This document shows positions 33,493-41,982 of a stretch of DNA of 64,000 nt, piece after piece. Made by a program: the position numbers and the translations under genes. The stretch is from G963665405 sp963665405. Its GTDB lineage: Bacteria > Chloroflexota > Dehalococcoidia > Lucifugimonadales > G963665405. The stretch lies in NCBI GenBank assembly GCA_963665405.2, contig CAXXUH010000004.1, positions 868,001 through 932,000 on the forward strand, written 5' to 3'. Below the pieces are notes generated by a model, which saw only the letters and a list, made by a program, of their open reading frames with translations, ran no database searches and had not been told where the DNA came from. How positions within the stretch are numbered: the stretch's first letter is position 1; every line of letters starts with the position of its first letter.

Positions 33493-34419
33493 CTAGATTT
33501 TCCCGACCAGTCCTCTCAGGAGCGACCAGGTGCGGGCGATCGACTTCTCGGGGTCGGCATCCACCGGGAAGATCGTTGCCAGGAGGTCGGTGGCACCGGC
33601 GTCAGCGTACCGTCTCAGCTCCTGCTCCACCCGGGATTCGTCGCCGACGACGGCCACGTCCGCGGGCCCGGCCGCTCCCTCGATGTCGAGCATGCTGCGG
33701 TAGCTCGGCAGACGGTCGAAGCCCTGGAAGCTCCGAGCGGCGGCCTGCATCGCCGCGTCTCGATCATCGGTCACGGCCACCGGCACGCCCACGCAGATAC
33801 GTGGCTCCGGCCTGCCCGCAGCCCTGGCCGACTCCGCTATCCCCGGCACGATGTGGGTCTCCAACGTCCTGACGCCGACCATCCATGTGATCGTGCCGTC
33901 GGCCAGCTCGCCGGCGATTTGAAGCATCCTCGGCCCCAGGGCCGCCACCAGGATCGGCGGCGGCGTCGCACCCGCGACCGCAATGCTGGCGTTGACCCGG
34001 AACGTCTGGCCCTCGAAGCTGGCACCGCCCTCGTGGGTCAGCGCCCGAAGTACGGAGAGGTACTCGCGCATGTGCCGTGCCGGCCTGTCGAACGAGAGCC
34101 CGAGCATTTTTTCGATCGTCACCTTGTGCGAGAGTCCGATGCCAAGGGCCAGCCTTCCGTCGGTGGCGGCCTGGGCGGTCATCGCCTGCTGCGCCATCAC
34201 CAACGGGTGGCGCGGGAAGCTCGGCACCACGGCGGTTCCCATCTCGATGCGGCTCGTCTTCTGACCTGCCAGGGCGATGACGGTGAGGACGTCGGCTCCC
34301 ATGAGCTGGGCATACCAGATACTGTCGAAGCCGTCCCTCTCGGCCTGGGCCGCGTATCCGACGTACCCGTCCAGGTCGCGAATGATGCTCCCGGAGCCTA
34401 TGAACGGACCGATGTGCAT
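33493..34419 (-). CDS. LLM-class flavin/F420-dependent oxidoreductase
   Basis: The 308-residue TIM barrel belongs to the luciferase-like monooxygenase superfamily. It starts MHIGPFIGSGSIIRDLDGYV; WYAQLMGADVLTVIALAGQK, RIEMGTAVVPSFPRHPLVMA and GRLALGIGLSHKVTIE are the expected cofactor-site strands. The GLSHK pattern is frequent in F420-using members, but cofactor choice is inference. AAAGGAG lies seven bases before the ATG. It points toward the broken MMPL gene and is divergent from tsaD. Confidence 0.88.
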   Translation of the reverse strand: MHIGPFIGSGSIIRDLDGYVGYAAQAERDGFDSIWYAQLMGADVLTVIALAGQKTSRIEMGTAVVPSFPRHPLVMAQQAMTAQAATDGRLALGIGLSHKVTIEKMLGLSFDRPARHMREYLSVLRALTHEGGASFEGQTFRVNASIAVAGATPPPILVAALGPRMLQIAGELADGTITWMVGVRTLETHIVPGIAESARAAGRPEPRICVGVPVAVTDDRDAAMQAAARSFQGFDRLPSYRSMLDIEGAAGPADVAVVGDESRVEQELRRYADAGATDLLATIFPVDADPEKSIARTWSLLRGLVGKI

Positions 34420-34533
34420 CGGGGTCTCCTTTCGGGGTGGTGTCCGGCGCGCCCGCGGTTAGTCTCCCACCCTCACGCCGCACGAAAGTATACATGCCGG
34501 TGGTGCGGCGTTCAAACCTGATTCGGGTGCCGG

Positions 34534-34542
34534 TGATAGTAT
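34534..34542 (+). promoter_or_regulatory. Extended -10 promoter placed for a leaderless tsaD mRNA
   Basis: TGATAGTAT is an extended -10 element; seven bases later is the tsaD GTG (34549), the expected transcription start. No ribosome site precedes the GTG. Confidence 0.5.
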
Positions 34543-34548
34543 GGCATT

Positions 34549-35574
34549 GTGAAGATACTCGGGATCGAGACAAGCTGCGACGAGACGGGGGCCGCCGTCA
34601 TCGAGGACGGCCGCGTCATCCTCTCCAACGTCATAGCGACGCAGGCAGAGATCCACGCGATCTACGGCGGCATCGTCCCCGAGGTCGCCTCGCGGCAGCA
34701 CCTCCTGACGATCATTCCCGTGGTCAACAGGGCGCTTGAGCAGGCCGGCACCGAGCTGCACGAGCTGGACGCGATCGCCGTCACCAACGGTCCCGGACTG
34801 GCCGGATGCCTCCTGGTCGGGGTCAATGCCGCGAAGGGGCTGGCGATGGCCGATGAGCTCCCCTTCACGGGCGTGAACCACCTGGAGGGGCACGTCTATG
34901 CGGCATGGCTCGACGGGCGCGACCCCGAGCAGAGCCCTGGGTTCCCGCTCATGTGCCTCATCGCGTCGGGGGGCCATACCGACCTGATCTTGATGGAGGG
35001 GCACGGCAGATTCACCCTGATCGGGAGGACGCGGGACGATGCCGCCGGCGAGGCGTTCGACAAGGCGGCTCGGGTGCTCGGGCTGGGCTTTCCCGGAGGG
35101 CCGGAGATCCAGGCGATGGCGGAAGTCAGCGACGGTCCCGCGCGACGGTTCCCGCGTCCCCAGGTCAAGGGCTCGCTGGACTTCAGCTTCAGCGGTCTCA
35201 AGACCTCGCTGGTGCGGCGGGCCGAGGAGGAGGGGCTCTACCCGCCTCCCGTGGGCGGCGAGCCTGACCCAAAGCTGGTGGCCAGCATCGCCGACGCGTT
35301 CCAGGAGGCGATCGTCGACTCGATGGTCAAGATCGTCATCAAGGCGATCGACCGCCACGCGGTCAGGGGTGTGCTGCTGGGGGGAGGCGTGGCCGCGAAC
35401 ACGCGACTCAGGGAGGTACTGGCGGCCCGGTCGCCGGTCGAGGTCGTCGTGCCCAGGCCGTCGCTCTGCACCGACAACGGGGCCATGATCGGCGCGGCGG
35501 CCTACTTCCGCTCGACGGAGGGGCCCCAGTACAGGTGGGACCTGGACGTTGTGCCGAACCTCAGTGTGGGCTAG
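34549..35574 (+). CDS. tsaD: tRNA threonylcarbamoyladenosine synthase TsaD
   Basis: TsaD transfers the threonylcarbamoyl group to A37 of ANN-decoding tRNAs together with TsaB and TsaE. The ASKHA fold is clear: ILGIETSCDETGAAVIEDG, EVASRQHL, VTNGPGLAGCLLVGVNAAKG, metal-binding HLEGHVYAAW, SGGHTDLILMEG, LDFSFSGLKTSL and GGGVAANTRLRE. The 341 residues are complete. The start is a GTG without ribosome site but with an extended -10 seven bases upstream, suggesting a leaderless message. Partners are not in the window. Confidence 0.95.
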   Translation: MKILGIETSCDETGAAVIEDGRVILSNVIATQAEIHAIYGGIVPEVASRQHLLTIIPVVNRALEQAGTELHELDAIAVTNGPGLAGCLLVGVNAAKGLAMADELPFTGVNHLEGHVYAAWLDGRDPEQSPGFPLMCLIASGGHTDLILMEGHGRFTLIGRTRDDAAGEAFDKAARVLGLGFPGGPEIQAMAEVSDGPARRFPRPQVKGSLDFSFSGLKTSLVRRAEEEGLYPPPVGGEPDPKLVASIADAFQEAIVDSMVKIVIKAIDRHAVRGVLLGGGVAANTRLREVLAARSPVEVVVPRPSLCTDNGAMIGAAAYFRSTEGPQYRWDLDVVPNLSVG

Positions 35575-35604
35575 GGGGGCCGCCCCTGTCGCCCTGAGAG
35601 CTCG

Positions 35605-35795
35605 GGTAAACCCCGCCCTTCCGTCATTCCGAGCCGCAGCGAGGAATCTGGGGAGGGGGAGGGCCTCCCACGCGTACGCCGATCAGGCCCCACACCCAAA
35701 AAGAGAGGTGTATGATTTCTGAGGGAAATCCCCATCCATCTCAGACTGCCGGCAACGGGGCTTCGCCCCTCTGCACACCCCGAATCAGTAGCCGG
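35605..35795 (-). repeat. Family A repeat, full composite form
   Basis: Reverse of the copy at 19645: GAGCCGCAGCGAGGAATCTG, GGGGAGGGGGAGGGCCTCCC, AGAGAGGTGTATGATTTCTG, AGGGAAATCCCCATCCATCT, CAGACTGCCGGCAACGGGGC and TTCGCCCCTCTGCACACC. It fills the gap between tsaD and the next gene. Confidence 0.8.
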
Positions 35796-35870
35796 ACGCC
35801 CCACCCCAGATCGTTCGTCGTCCTTCCCCAGAAGGACTCTTCAGGATAACGGCGAGGGGCAACCGTGCCG

Positions 35871-36419
35871 TCAGCAGGCCGGGAAGATCTCGTCCGTCGA
35901 GTCCCATTCGGGCTCGGTCGGCGCCTTGCGGGCCTCCTTCAGCGCGTAGAGCCGGTTCAGGAACGCCGGGGCGTCCGCCGCTGCCTTCTTGGTCTTGAGC
36001 GAGACCTGGAACTGGGACGACCCGCCCCTGAAGACGACGACCGAACTGCCCGGCCCCTTGAGCTTGTCGAAGAGCAGATAGACTCCCATGAGCCCGACCG
36101 CAGTGGCCGCCGCAACAGCGCCAACAGCGTTGTCGATCACCTGGGTCAGCATGAAAGCTGCGAAGAAGGCGAGCGCGGCCCAAATGTAGGCGGTCTTTCC
36201 AACCCTCTCCGATGAGATCTCCGCCGATTCGACCTCTCCCAGCGACGCGAAAGTGAACCCCTGCCGGCGGCCGTCGGCGAAGACGTGGATCACCCGCCTA
36301 TCCGTTAGGAGAACGACGTCCGGGCGGCCACCCGAGGACTCGCGCAGCCCCTCCTTCAGATCCAGCGCCGAATCCAGGCTCTCGCCATCGAGCAGAGAGA
36401 AATCCTCTTCCATTTCCAT
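35871..36419 (-). CDS. Hypothetical membrane protein, possibly PH-like
   Basis: The 182-residue product begins MEMEEDFSLLDGESLDSALD. Residues 30-65 form a strand-rich segment (DVVLLTDRRVIHVFADGRRQ, FTFASLGEVES) reminiscent of bacterial PH-like domains, where an -LTDRR- strand is common. Two membrane segments follow (YIWAALAFFAAFMLTQVI, AVAAATAVGLMGVYLLF), then a basic/strand region and an acidic end (STDEIFPAC). I do not recognise a named family. The start could also be further upstream; the ribosome site is weak. Confidence 0.6.
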   Translation of the reverse strand: MEMEEDFSLLDGESLDSALDLKEGLRESSGGRPDVVLLTDRRVIHVFADGRRQGFTFASLGEVESAEISSERVGKTAYIWAALAFFAAFMLTQVIDNAVGAVAAATAVGLMGVYLLFDKLKGPGSSVVVFRGGSSQFQVSLKTKKAAADAPAFLNRLYALKEARKAPTEPEWDSTDEIFPAC

Positions 36420-36719
36420 GCTATCCGATCCCAAATCACCCCCTGGCCGGGTTGCGGACATTCCCAGGGCTGGCAGGAGACGAGCCCCCAAACGCCTGGC
36501 CCTGCTTTTCATCCTACTACTACTGATGTTACTACGACGGGTGCATCTCTCCAAGCTCAGGCGGCGGGGATCGTCGGTCGTTTTTAGACTGGGGACCCCT
36601 CGTTAGACGGACCGCCGAGCGTGTGCTATCCTCTGTGAGCCGCGGCCCACCACCTTCCCCGGTGCGGTCCCCGGCTCGGCGCACCCGAAACGGAAGACTT
36701 CCACTCGCGAGGCTGGCCC

Positions 36720-37829
36720 ATGGAACGCCCGATCTTCAAGCCGGTTGGCACCCCCGTCGAAGAACTCGACACGCCCGTGCTCGTCGTCGACCTGGATATG
36801 CTCGACAAGAACATCCAAGCGATGGAGTCCTTCTTCAGAAAGAGGGAGGCCAAGCTCCGGCCCCATATGGAGGCGCACCGGTGCCCGGCGATCGCCCACA
36901 AGCAGATGAAGGCGGAGGGTACGGTGGGCGGCATTTGCGTCGGCACCGTCGGTCAGGCGGAGGTATTCGCACAGAGCGGCTTCGACGACATCTTCGTGGC
37001 GAACGAGGTGGTGACGGACCAGAAGATCGAGCGCCTCTGCGCCCTGGCACACGCGTCCCGCATCATGACCGCGGTGGACAGCGGCGACATGGTGCAGAGG
37101 TTCTCTCAAGCGGCCGTGGCTCACGGGGTGAGCCTGGACCTGGTGGTCGACATCAACACTCGTCTGAACCGGTGCGGTGTCGAGCCCGGCCGTCCCGCCG
37201 TCGACCTGGCCACCGAGGTGAACAAGGCCCCCGGCCTGCGATTTGCGGGTCTGATGACGTACGAGGGCCCCATGTTCATCGACGACGCGGAGGAACTGCT
37301 GGCCGAGTCGTGCAAGTGGATACAGATGGTCCTCGACACGAGGGAGCTGGCTGAGAAGGCGGGACTCGAGGTCGGCGTCGTCAGCGTCGGGGGCACCTAC
37401 AACTACCACGTCGCCGGGGCTCTCGACGGGGTGACCGAGGTTCCCGCGGGGTCGTACGTCCTGTCCGACGGCAGGTACAAGGACGCCCATCCGGAGTTCA
37501 GGCCGGCCGCACGGGTGATGGCAACCGTGACCAGTACGCCCGAGCCGGGGACGATCATCACAGACATGGGGCAGAAGGCGATCGGACCGTACCCCGTGGA
37601 CCCCACCTTCGACGGCGGTTCGGGGCTCAGCTTAAAAGGGCTGAGCGCCGAGCACGGCAACATCACCATCGAGGAGGGCGCCGGGAGCCAGCCCGACCTG
37701 GGGGACAAGGTGTGGATGACCCCATCGGAAATCGGCACGTGCGCGAACCTCTACGACTACATCCACGCCGTAAGGAACGGCCGGCTCGAGGCGGTGTGGG
37801 AGGTGGCTGCCCGCGGTCAGTACCGCTGA
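36720..37829 (+). CDS. D-threonine aldolase / DSD1-like protein lacking the PLP lysine
   Basis: A 369-residue alanine-racemase-fold protein of the D-threonine aldolase / D-serine dehydratase-like family, which cleaves or deaminates D-hydroxyamino acids with PLP and a metal. The opening GTPVEELDTPVLVVDLDMLD is typical. The family motif RPH-x-K-x-H-K, whose Lys holds PLP, reads RPHMEAHR here: Glu51 replaces Lys. GTVGGICVGTVGQAEVF, INTRLNRCG and SAEHGNITIEEG (metal-site region) remain. It may bind a different ligand or be inactive. A paralogue that keeps the Lys follows 61 bases later, so the two may form a mixed oligomer; that is inference. Confidence 0.82.
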   Translation: MERPIFKPVGTPVEELDTPVLVVDLDMLDKNIQAMESFFRKREAKLRPHMEAHRCPAIAHKQMKAEGTVGGICVGTVGQAEVFAQSGFDDIFVANEVVTDQKIERLCALAHASRIMTAVDSGDMVQRFSQAAVAHGVSLDLVVDINTRLNRCGVEPGRPAVDLATEVNKAPGLRFAGLMTYEGPMFIDDAEELLAESCKWIQMVLDTRELAEKAGLEVGVVSVGGTYNYHVAGALDGVTEVPAGSYVLSDGRYKDAHPEFRPAARVMATVTSTPEPGTIITDMGQKAIGPYPVDPTFDGGSGLSLKGLSAEHGNITIEEGAGSQPDLGDKVWMTPSEIGTCANLYDYIHAVRNGRLEAVWEVAARGQYR

Positions 37830-37890
37830 TCGGCGCCCTCAGGCTTCACCCGCTGCGTATTATCGCTGGATAACACACAGGAGATCGCCC

Positions 37891-38991
37891 ATGGACAGCT
37901 ATCGACCCCTGCCCGGAACGCCGGTGAAGGACCTGGACACCCCTTGTCTCCTGATCGAGCTGGACGCGCTCGACCACAACTTCGCCGTCACCGCCGAGAC
38001 CTATCGGGACTCCGAGTGCAAGATGAGGGAGCACACCAAGAACATCAAGAGCCCCCTTCTCGCGCTGAGGCAAATGAAGGCGGGAGGGACGGTGGGCGGC
38101 GTATGTAGCGCGAAGCTGGCCGAGGCCGAGGTGATGGTCGAGGGCGGTATCCACGATGTCCTGATCCCCAACCAGGTCGTCTCAAGGGACAAGATCACGC
38201 GCCTGTGCTCGCTCGCGAGAACGGCCGACATGAAGGTCGTTGTCGACGATCCCCGCAATCTGCGGGACATCTCCGAGATCGCGAACGCCCAGGGGGTGAC
38301 CATCGGGATTCTGATCGAGGTGGACACGTCTATGCACCGGGCGGGCATCCGGCACGCCGACCAGGGCGTCGAGCTGGCAAAGCTGGCGCGTGACCTCCCC
38401 GGGGTCGCGTTCAAGGGTGTGATGAGCCACCAGTCGCTCCGTGGCACCCCCGACAAGGAGACCCGCTACATCGAGGGTCGCAGGTATATCCAGATGTGTT
38501 TGGACGTCAAGGACGCCATCGAGGCCGCCGGCATCCCGGTGGAGATCGTGTCTACGGGCGAGACCTGGACCTACGACGTGTCGGCTGAGATCCCCGGCGT
38601 GACCGAGGTCGAGGGCGGTTCGTACGCGCTCATGGCCACCATGTACGACTATATGACCGAGTTCCGGTACGCGGCGAAGATACTCGGCACCGTCATCAGC
38701 GCGCCGCGCCCGGGAGTCGCCGTCGGCGACGTCGGTACACGTGCTGTTGGCCTGTTCTGGGGAATTCTACCCGAGCTGGAGGGAGTCCCGGGCGTCGCCG
38801 TCGACACGATGCACGACGAGCACGTCGTCTTCCGGTCGGAGGGGATCATGCCCTTGAGGGTTGGAGATCAGTTCTTGCTGCGGAGCGGCCAGCAAGACAT
38901 GACGGTGAACCGCTGGGACCAGTACGTCGCGGTTCGCAACGACGTCGTCGAGGCAGTGTGGGACATCCCGGCCAGGGGCTGCCACCACTGA
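37891..38991 (+). CDS. D-threonine aldolase / DSD1-like PLP protein
   Basis: Paralogue of the upstream gene, 366 residues, starting MDSYRPLPGTPVKDLDTPCL. The PLP-lysine segment reads REHTKNIKSP, keeping Lys50 though the preceding Pro is Glu. Further motifs are MKAGGTVGGVCSAKLAEAEV, ILIEVDTSMHRAG, VEIVSTGETWTYDV and TMHDEHVVFRSEG near residue 310, the usual place of the metal-binding His. AGGAG precedes the ATG. The D-amino-acid substrate cannot be read from the sequence. Confidence 0.85.
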   Translation: MDSYRPLPGTPVKDLDTPCLLIELDALDHNFAVTAETYRDSECKMREHTKNIKSPLLALRQMKAGGTVGGVCSAKLAEAEVMVEGGIHDVLIPNQVVSRDKITRLCSLARTADMKVVVDDPRNLRDISEIANAQGVTIGILIEVDTSMHRAGIRHADQGVELAKLARDLPGVAFKGVMSHQSLRGTPDKETRYIEGRRYIQMCLDVKDAIEAAGIPVEIVSTGETWTYDVSAEIPGVTEVEGGSYALMATMYDYMTEFRYAAKILGTVISAPRPGVAVGDVGTRAVGLFWGILPELEGVPGVAVDTMHDEHVVFRSEGIMPLRVGDQFLLRSGQQDMTVNRWDQYVAVRNDVVEAVWDIPARGCHH

Positions 38992-39048
38992 CGCCGCCGG
39001 CCCTATCGATGCCAGCCAGACCCGGTCGGGCGCCCGGCCGTGCGCCCC

Positions 39049-39338
39049 TACTCCTCTAGGGAGAACCCCCTGGCGTGCGAGTCGCAGGCGCCACCACTGC
39101 GGTTTCAAAGAGGGCCCAGCCCCCTTTGCGGGGCCTGGGGCGCCCCAACCTAGGGCGGGCGGGTGGTAAGACGGAGCACCCCGGGGGACGGTAGGGCCTG
39201 CCCTCAACTCGGGCTTGCGATGCCGCGCTCGCTCCGAGAGAGTCTCCCCCGCAACGGAGGGTTAGTAAGCGGGAGCCTACTCCTCTAGGGAGTACCCTCT
39301 GGTAGAGAGTACCCTCTGGCGTGCGAGTCGCAGGCGCT
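39049..39338. repeat. Direct repeats around a 190-bp insert at the trxB 3' end
   Basis: Copy 1 (39049-39091) and copy 2 (39278-39338) both contain ACTCCTCTAGGGAG and CTGGCGTGCGAGTCGCAGGC. On the minus strand each encodes ACDSHARG followed by a short tail and stop (GFSLEE in copy 1, GYSLPEGTP in copy 2). Copy 2 has an inner duplication of AGAGTACCCTCTGG. The 39092-39277 insert between them is GC-rich with CCCCGGGG-type inverted repeats. Confidence 0.75.
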
Positions 39339-40277
39339 TCCGTGGGCCGAGACGTATTCGTATGCCGACGTGGCCGCAACGGCTCCCTGAGACGCCGCCG
39401 TGATCGTCTGCTTCAGGTCGCCCGAGCCATTGGTGACGTCGCCGGCCGCCACCACGCCCGGGACGCTCGTCTTCATGAACTTGTCCACCACTATCTCGTT
39501 GGCTTCGTTCAGCTCGAGGCCGAGCTGAGTGGCCAGCTCGATGCGCGGGTCGGCCCCGATCTCGATGAACAGGCCGTTCACGTCCAGGCCGTTCGAGCCG
39601 TTCAGCGGCCGGTCCAGCTCGATGCTCGTCAGCCCGGAGTCGTCACCGCCCAGGCCGACGACCCTGGTGCTGAACAGGGTCTCCACGTTGGGGCAGGGCT
39701 CCAGGTGGCGAAGGTTGGCCCCGTCGGGCCGGGTAAACTTCTCACCCCGGTAGATCAGGTAGACCTGCCGGGCGTACTTGCTCAGCAGCACGGCGCCCTT
39801 GACTGCCGAGTCGCCTCCGCCCACGACGGCGACGACGTTGCCGCGGTGCAGGGGCGCGTCGCACGTCGAGCAGTAAGAGACACCCATCCCGGTCCACTCT
39901 TCCTCGTGCGGGAGTCCCAGGGTGCGCCGTTGCCGACCGACCGCGAGGACGACGGCCGTGGTGTGGAACGTGTCCCCGGAGCCTGTGGTGGACTCGAAAT
40001 GGTCCCCGACCTTCCTTGTCGACTCGACGGAGTCGTCGATCACCGGCACCTCGTACTTGTCGGCCTGCTCCCGGAACTTCATCATCAGGTCGAACCCGTC
40101 GATCTCGGGGTATCCGGGATAGTTCTCGATGAGGCCGCCGGTCGCCGTCTCGCCCCCGAACATCGGACCGATCACGACCGGCCTGATCTGGTATCGCGCG
40201 GCGTACAGCGCCGCCGCAAATCCCGCCGCCCCCTGGCCGGCGATCAGGACGTCATGTACGGCTGGCTCTTTTGCCAT
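39285..40277 (-). CDS. trxB: Thioredoxin-disulfide reductase-like flavoprotein
   Basis: Uses NADPH and FAD to reduce thioredoxin. Seen are the FAD motif IAGQGAAGFAAALYAARY, the redox-active CSTC (YCSTCDAPLHRG), the NADPH motif VVGGGDSAVKGAVLLSKYA and the second FAD motif SVPGVVAAGDVTNGSGDLKQ. CSTC replaces the common CATC but keeps both cysteines. GGAGCAC precedes the ATG. The C-terminal tail (GYSLPEGTP) lies in a duplicated segment; the copy downstream would encode a slightly different tail, so the 3' end has been rebuilt by an insertion. Confidence 0.93.
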   Translation of the reverse strand: MAKEPAVHDVLIAGQGAAGFAAALYAARYQIRPVVIGPMFGGETATGGLIENYPGYPEIDGFDLMMKFREQADKYEVPVIDDSVESTRKVGDHFESTTGSGDTFHTTAVVLAVGRQRRTLGLPHEEEWTGMGVSYCSTCDAPLHRGNVVAVVGGGDSAVKGAVLLSKYARQVYLIYRGEKFTRPDGANLRHLEPCPNVETLFSTRVVGLGGDDSGLTSIELDRPLNGSNGLDVNGLFIEIGADPRIELATQLGLELNEANEIVVDKFMKTSVPGVVAAGDVTNGSGDLKQTITAASQGAVAATSAYEYVSAHGSACDSHARGYSLPEGTP

Positions 40278-40520
40278 TCTGAGTGCTCCTTGGTCTTGCT
40301 CGACGCACGATGGCCGATGGAGTAGCGTCTGTCACCTGATTCGATGCCGGCTGCGGCGCTCGCGGTTTCTGTGCCGCGTGAAAATCTATTGTCGCACCTC
40401 TCGGATGCCGAGGCTAGACGGCGCGGGACCCTTCGAGGTGACGCAATCCGCGCTGAGCCCCTTCACCTGAGTCTCCCGCAGGGTTGACAACGGGGGCGCT
40501 TCTTGCTGCAATGAGGACCG

Positions 40521-41146
40521 ATGAGCCTCTCGCAGCGGCTGTTCGCCGCGGCCTACGAGATAGTCAACGGAGTGACGGAGCGTCGTGTCGCCCCGTATCG
40601 CCGAGAGACAGCCGGGCGCGCGAAGGGCGACGTTCTGGAGGTGGGCGCGGGGACCGGCGCCAACCTCGACTTCTACCCTTCCGATGTGAGGATCACGGCC
40701 GTCGAGCCCAATCCGCACATGGCCAAGAGGTTCGTCCGCCGGGCGGCCAGGCTCGGCCGCCAGGTGGAGGTCGTCCCGTCCAGCGGCGAGCGGCTCCCAT
40801 TTCCCGACGCCTCGTTCGACACCGTCGTCACGACCCTCGTACTCTGCACGGTGAGGGACCTCGATCAGGTAGTTCGGGAGGCGAGGAGGGTCCTGGCCCG
40901 GGGCCACGCCCCGGTGGAGTCTTCTACTTCTACGAGCACGTCGCCGCCCGAACCCCGTGGATGAGCCTGTTCCACTCTGTGCTGAACCCCTTCTGGAGGG
41001 TCGCCACCACCGGGTGCAACCTGAACCGGGACATCGCCGGCGCCATCAGGTCGGCCGGCTTCCAGCACGTGGAGGTCACCGACTTCTACCTGTTCGATGG
41101 AACTCCGCTGGCGCTCCCAAACATCGTGGGCGCGGCGACGGCCTGA
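40521..41146 (+). pseudogene. Class I SAM-dependent methyltransferase, frameshifted
   Basis: GAGGA precedes ATG 40521. Motif I is VLEVGAGTGANLDFYP, motif II AVEPNPHM, and the post-I region GERLPFPDASFDTVVTTLVL is typical of methyltransferase family 11. After EARRVLA the frame is shifted: an 11-base insertion around 40902-40912, creating the perfect hairpin CCGGGGC-CAC-GCCCCGG, disrupts what should read RVLAPGGVFYFYEHV. The other frame continues YFYEHVAARTPWMSLFHSVL and ends IVGAATA at 41146. Substrate unknown; the active-site half up to the shift is intact. Confidence 0.8.
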
Positions 41147-41163
41147 GGAGAGAGGAGTTCACG

Positions 41164-41577
41164 ATGAGCAAATTGCGAGAAATAATCAGCACCAAAGACG
41201 CGCCCCCGCCGATGGGTCTCTACTCCCAGGCCATCCGGACCCGGCCCGGCCAACTGATCTACCTGGCGGGCCAGCTGGCCGTCGACCTGGACGGGGCCGT
41301 GGTCGGTGAGGGAGACGTCGGCGCCCAGACGAGGCAGGTGCTGGAGAATATCGGAGCGGTCCTGGCGGCGGCCGGCGCCTCGTTCTCGAACGTCGTGGAG
41401 TTCACGACCTACGTCGTCGGGAGGGAGTCGATAGCCCCGTTCATCGAGGCGAGGACGGCCCTCTTCCAGAGGTTGTTTCCCGAGGGCGGCTACCCCCCTA
41501 ACACCCTACTCGTGGTCGGCGGGCTGGCCAAAGAGGAGTTCCTGGTCGAGATCAAGGCTGTGGCGGCTCTATCTTAG
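41164..41577 (+). CDS. RidA family protein
   Basis: The 137-residue protein belongs to the RidA/YjgF/UK114 family of imine/enamine deaminases. YSQAIRTRPGQLIYLAGQLA, TRQVLENIGAVLAAAGASFS, VVEFTTYVV and PPNTLLVVGGLAKEEFLVEI follow the family. In canonical RidA an Arg in the -R-x-C-V-x-V- strand (residue about 105) binds the substrate carboxylate; here the strand reads NTLLVVGGL, so it may belong to a subfamily with different activity. GGAG lies seven bases before the ATG and the gene follows the methyltransferase closely. Confidence 0.85.
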   Translation: MSKLREIISTKDAPPPMGLYSQAIRTRPGQLIYLAGQLAVDLDGAVVGEGDVGAQTRQVLENIGAVLAAAGASFSNVVEFTTYVVGRESIAPFIEARTALFQRLFPEGGYPPNTLLVVGGLAKEEFLVEIKAVAALS

Positions 41578-41625
41578 AGGCGGGCGCCCCTGCGTCGGGT
41601 CAGAATTGGCTGCGACCTGCCCATT

Positions 41626-41859
41626 GTCATTCTGAGAGCCTGTGAGTAAATCCCTGTCCCCGTTGTCATTCTGAGCTGCAGCGAAGAATCTGGGGAGGCG
41701 GAAGGCCCCCATGCGTACGCCGATTAGGCCCCACCCCAAAATAGAGAGGTATATGATTTCTGAGGGACACCCTCAGACTCCCAGCAGAGGGGTCGAGCCC
41801 CTCCGCACACCCCCTGCCGGTGTCATTCTGCGCCACCAACAACAAAGCCTTGAAACACT
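41626..41859 (-). repeat. Near-identical long repeat, copy 1 (composite family A)
   Basis: About 234 bases match 43065-43300 with only a few differences (one extra C, two small base changes). It contains GAGCTGCAGCGAAGAATCTG, GGGGAGGCGGAAGGCCCCC, TAGAGAGGTATATGATTTCT, GAGGGACACCCTCAGACTCC and a changed hairpin AGGGGTCGAGCCCCT, and ends ACAACAAAGCCTTGAAACAC. The rest of 41578-41982 carries a second partial block (AACTGGGGCGGGG to CCCCAGATCCTTCGTCC). Confidence 0.85.
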
Positions 41860-41982
41860 AACAGGCTCTGGGCGCAGCGAAGCAACTGGGGCGGGGCCTG
41901 CTGAAGGCGCGACCGATGCCCATCCCCAGATCCTTCGTCCTCCCGAGACGTCGCGGGGCTCATCAGGATGACAACGACCTCG

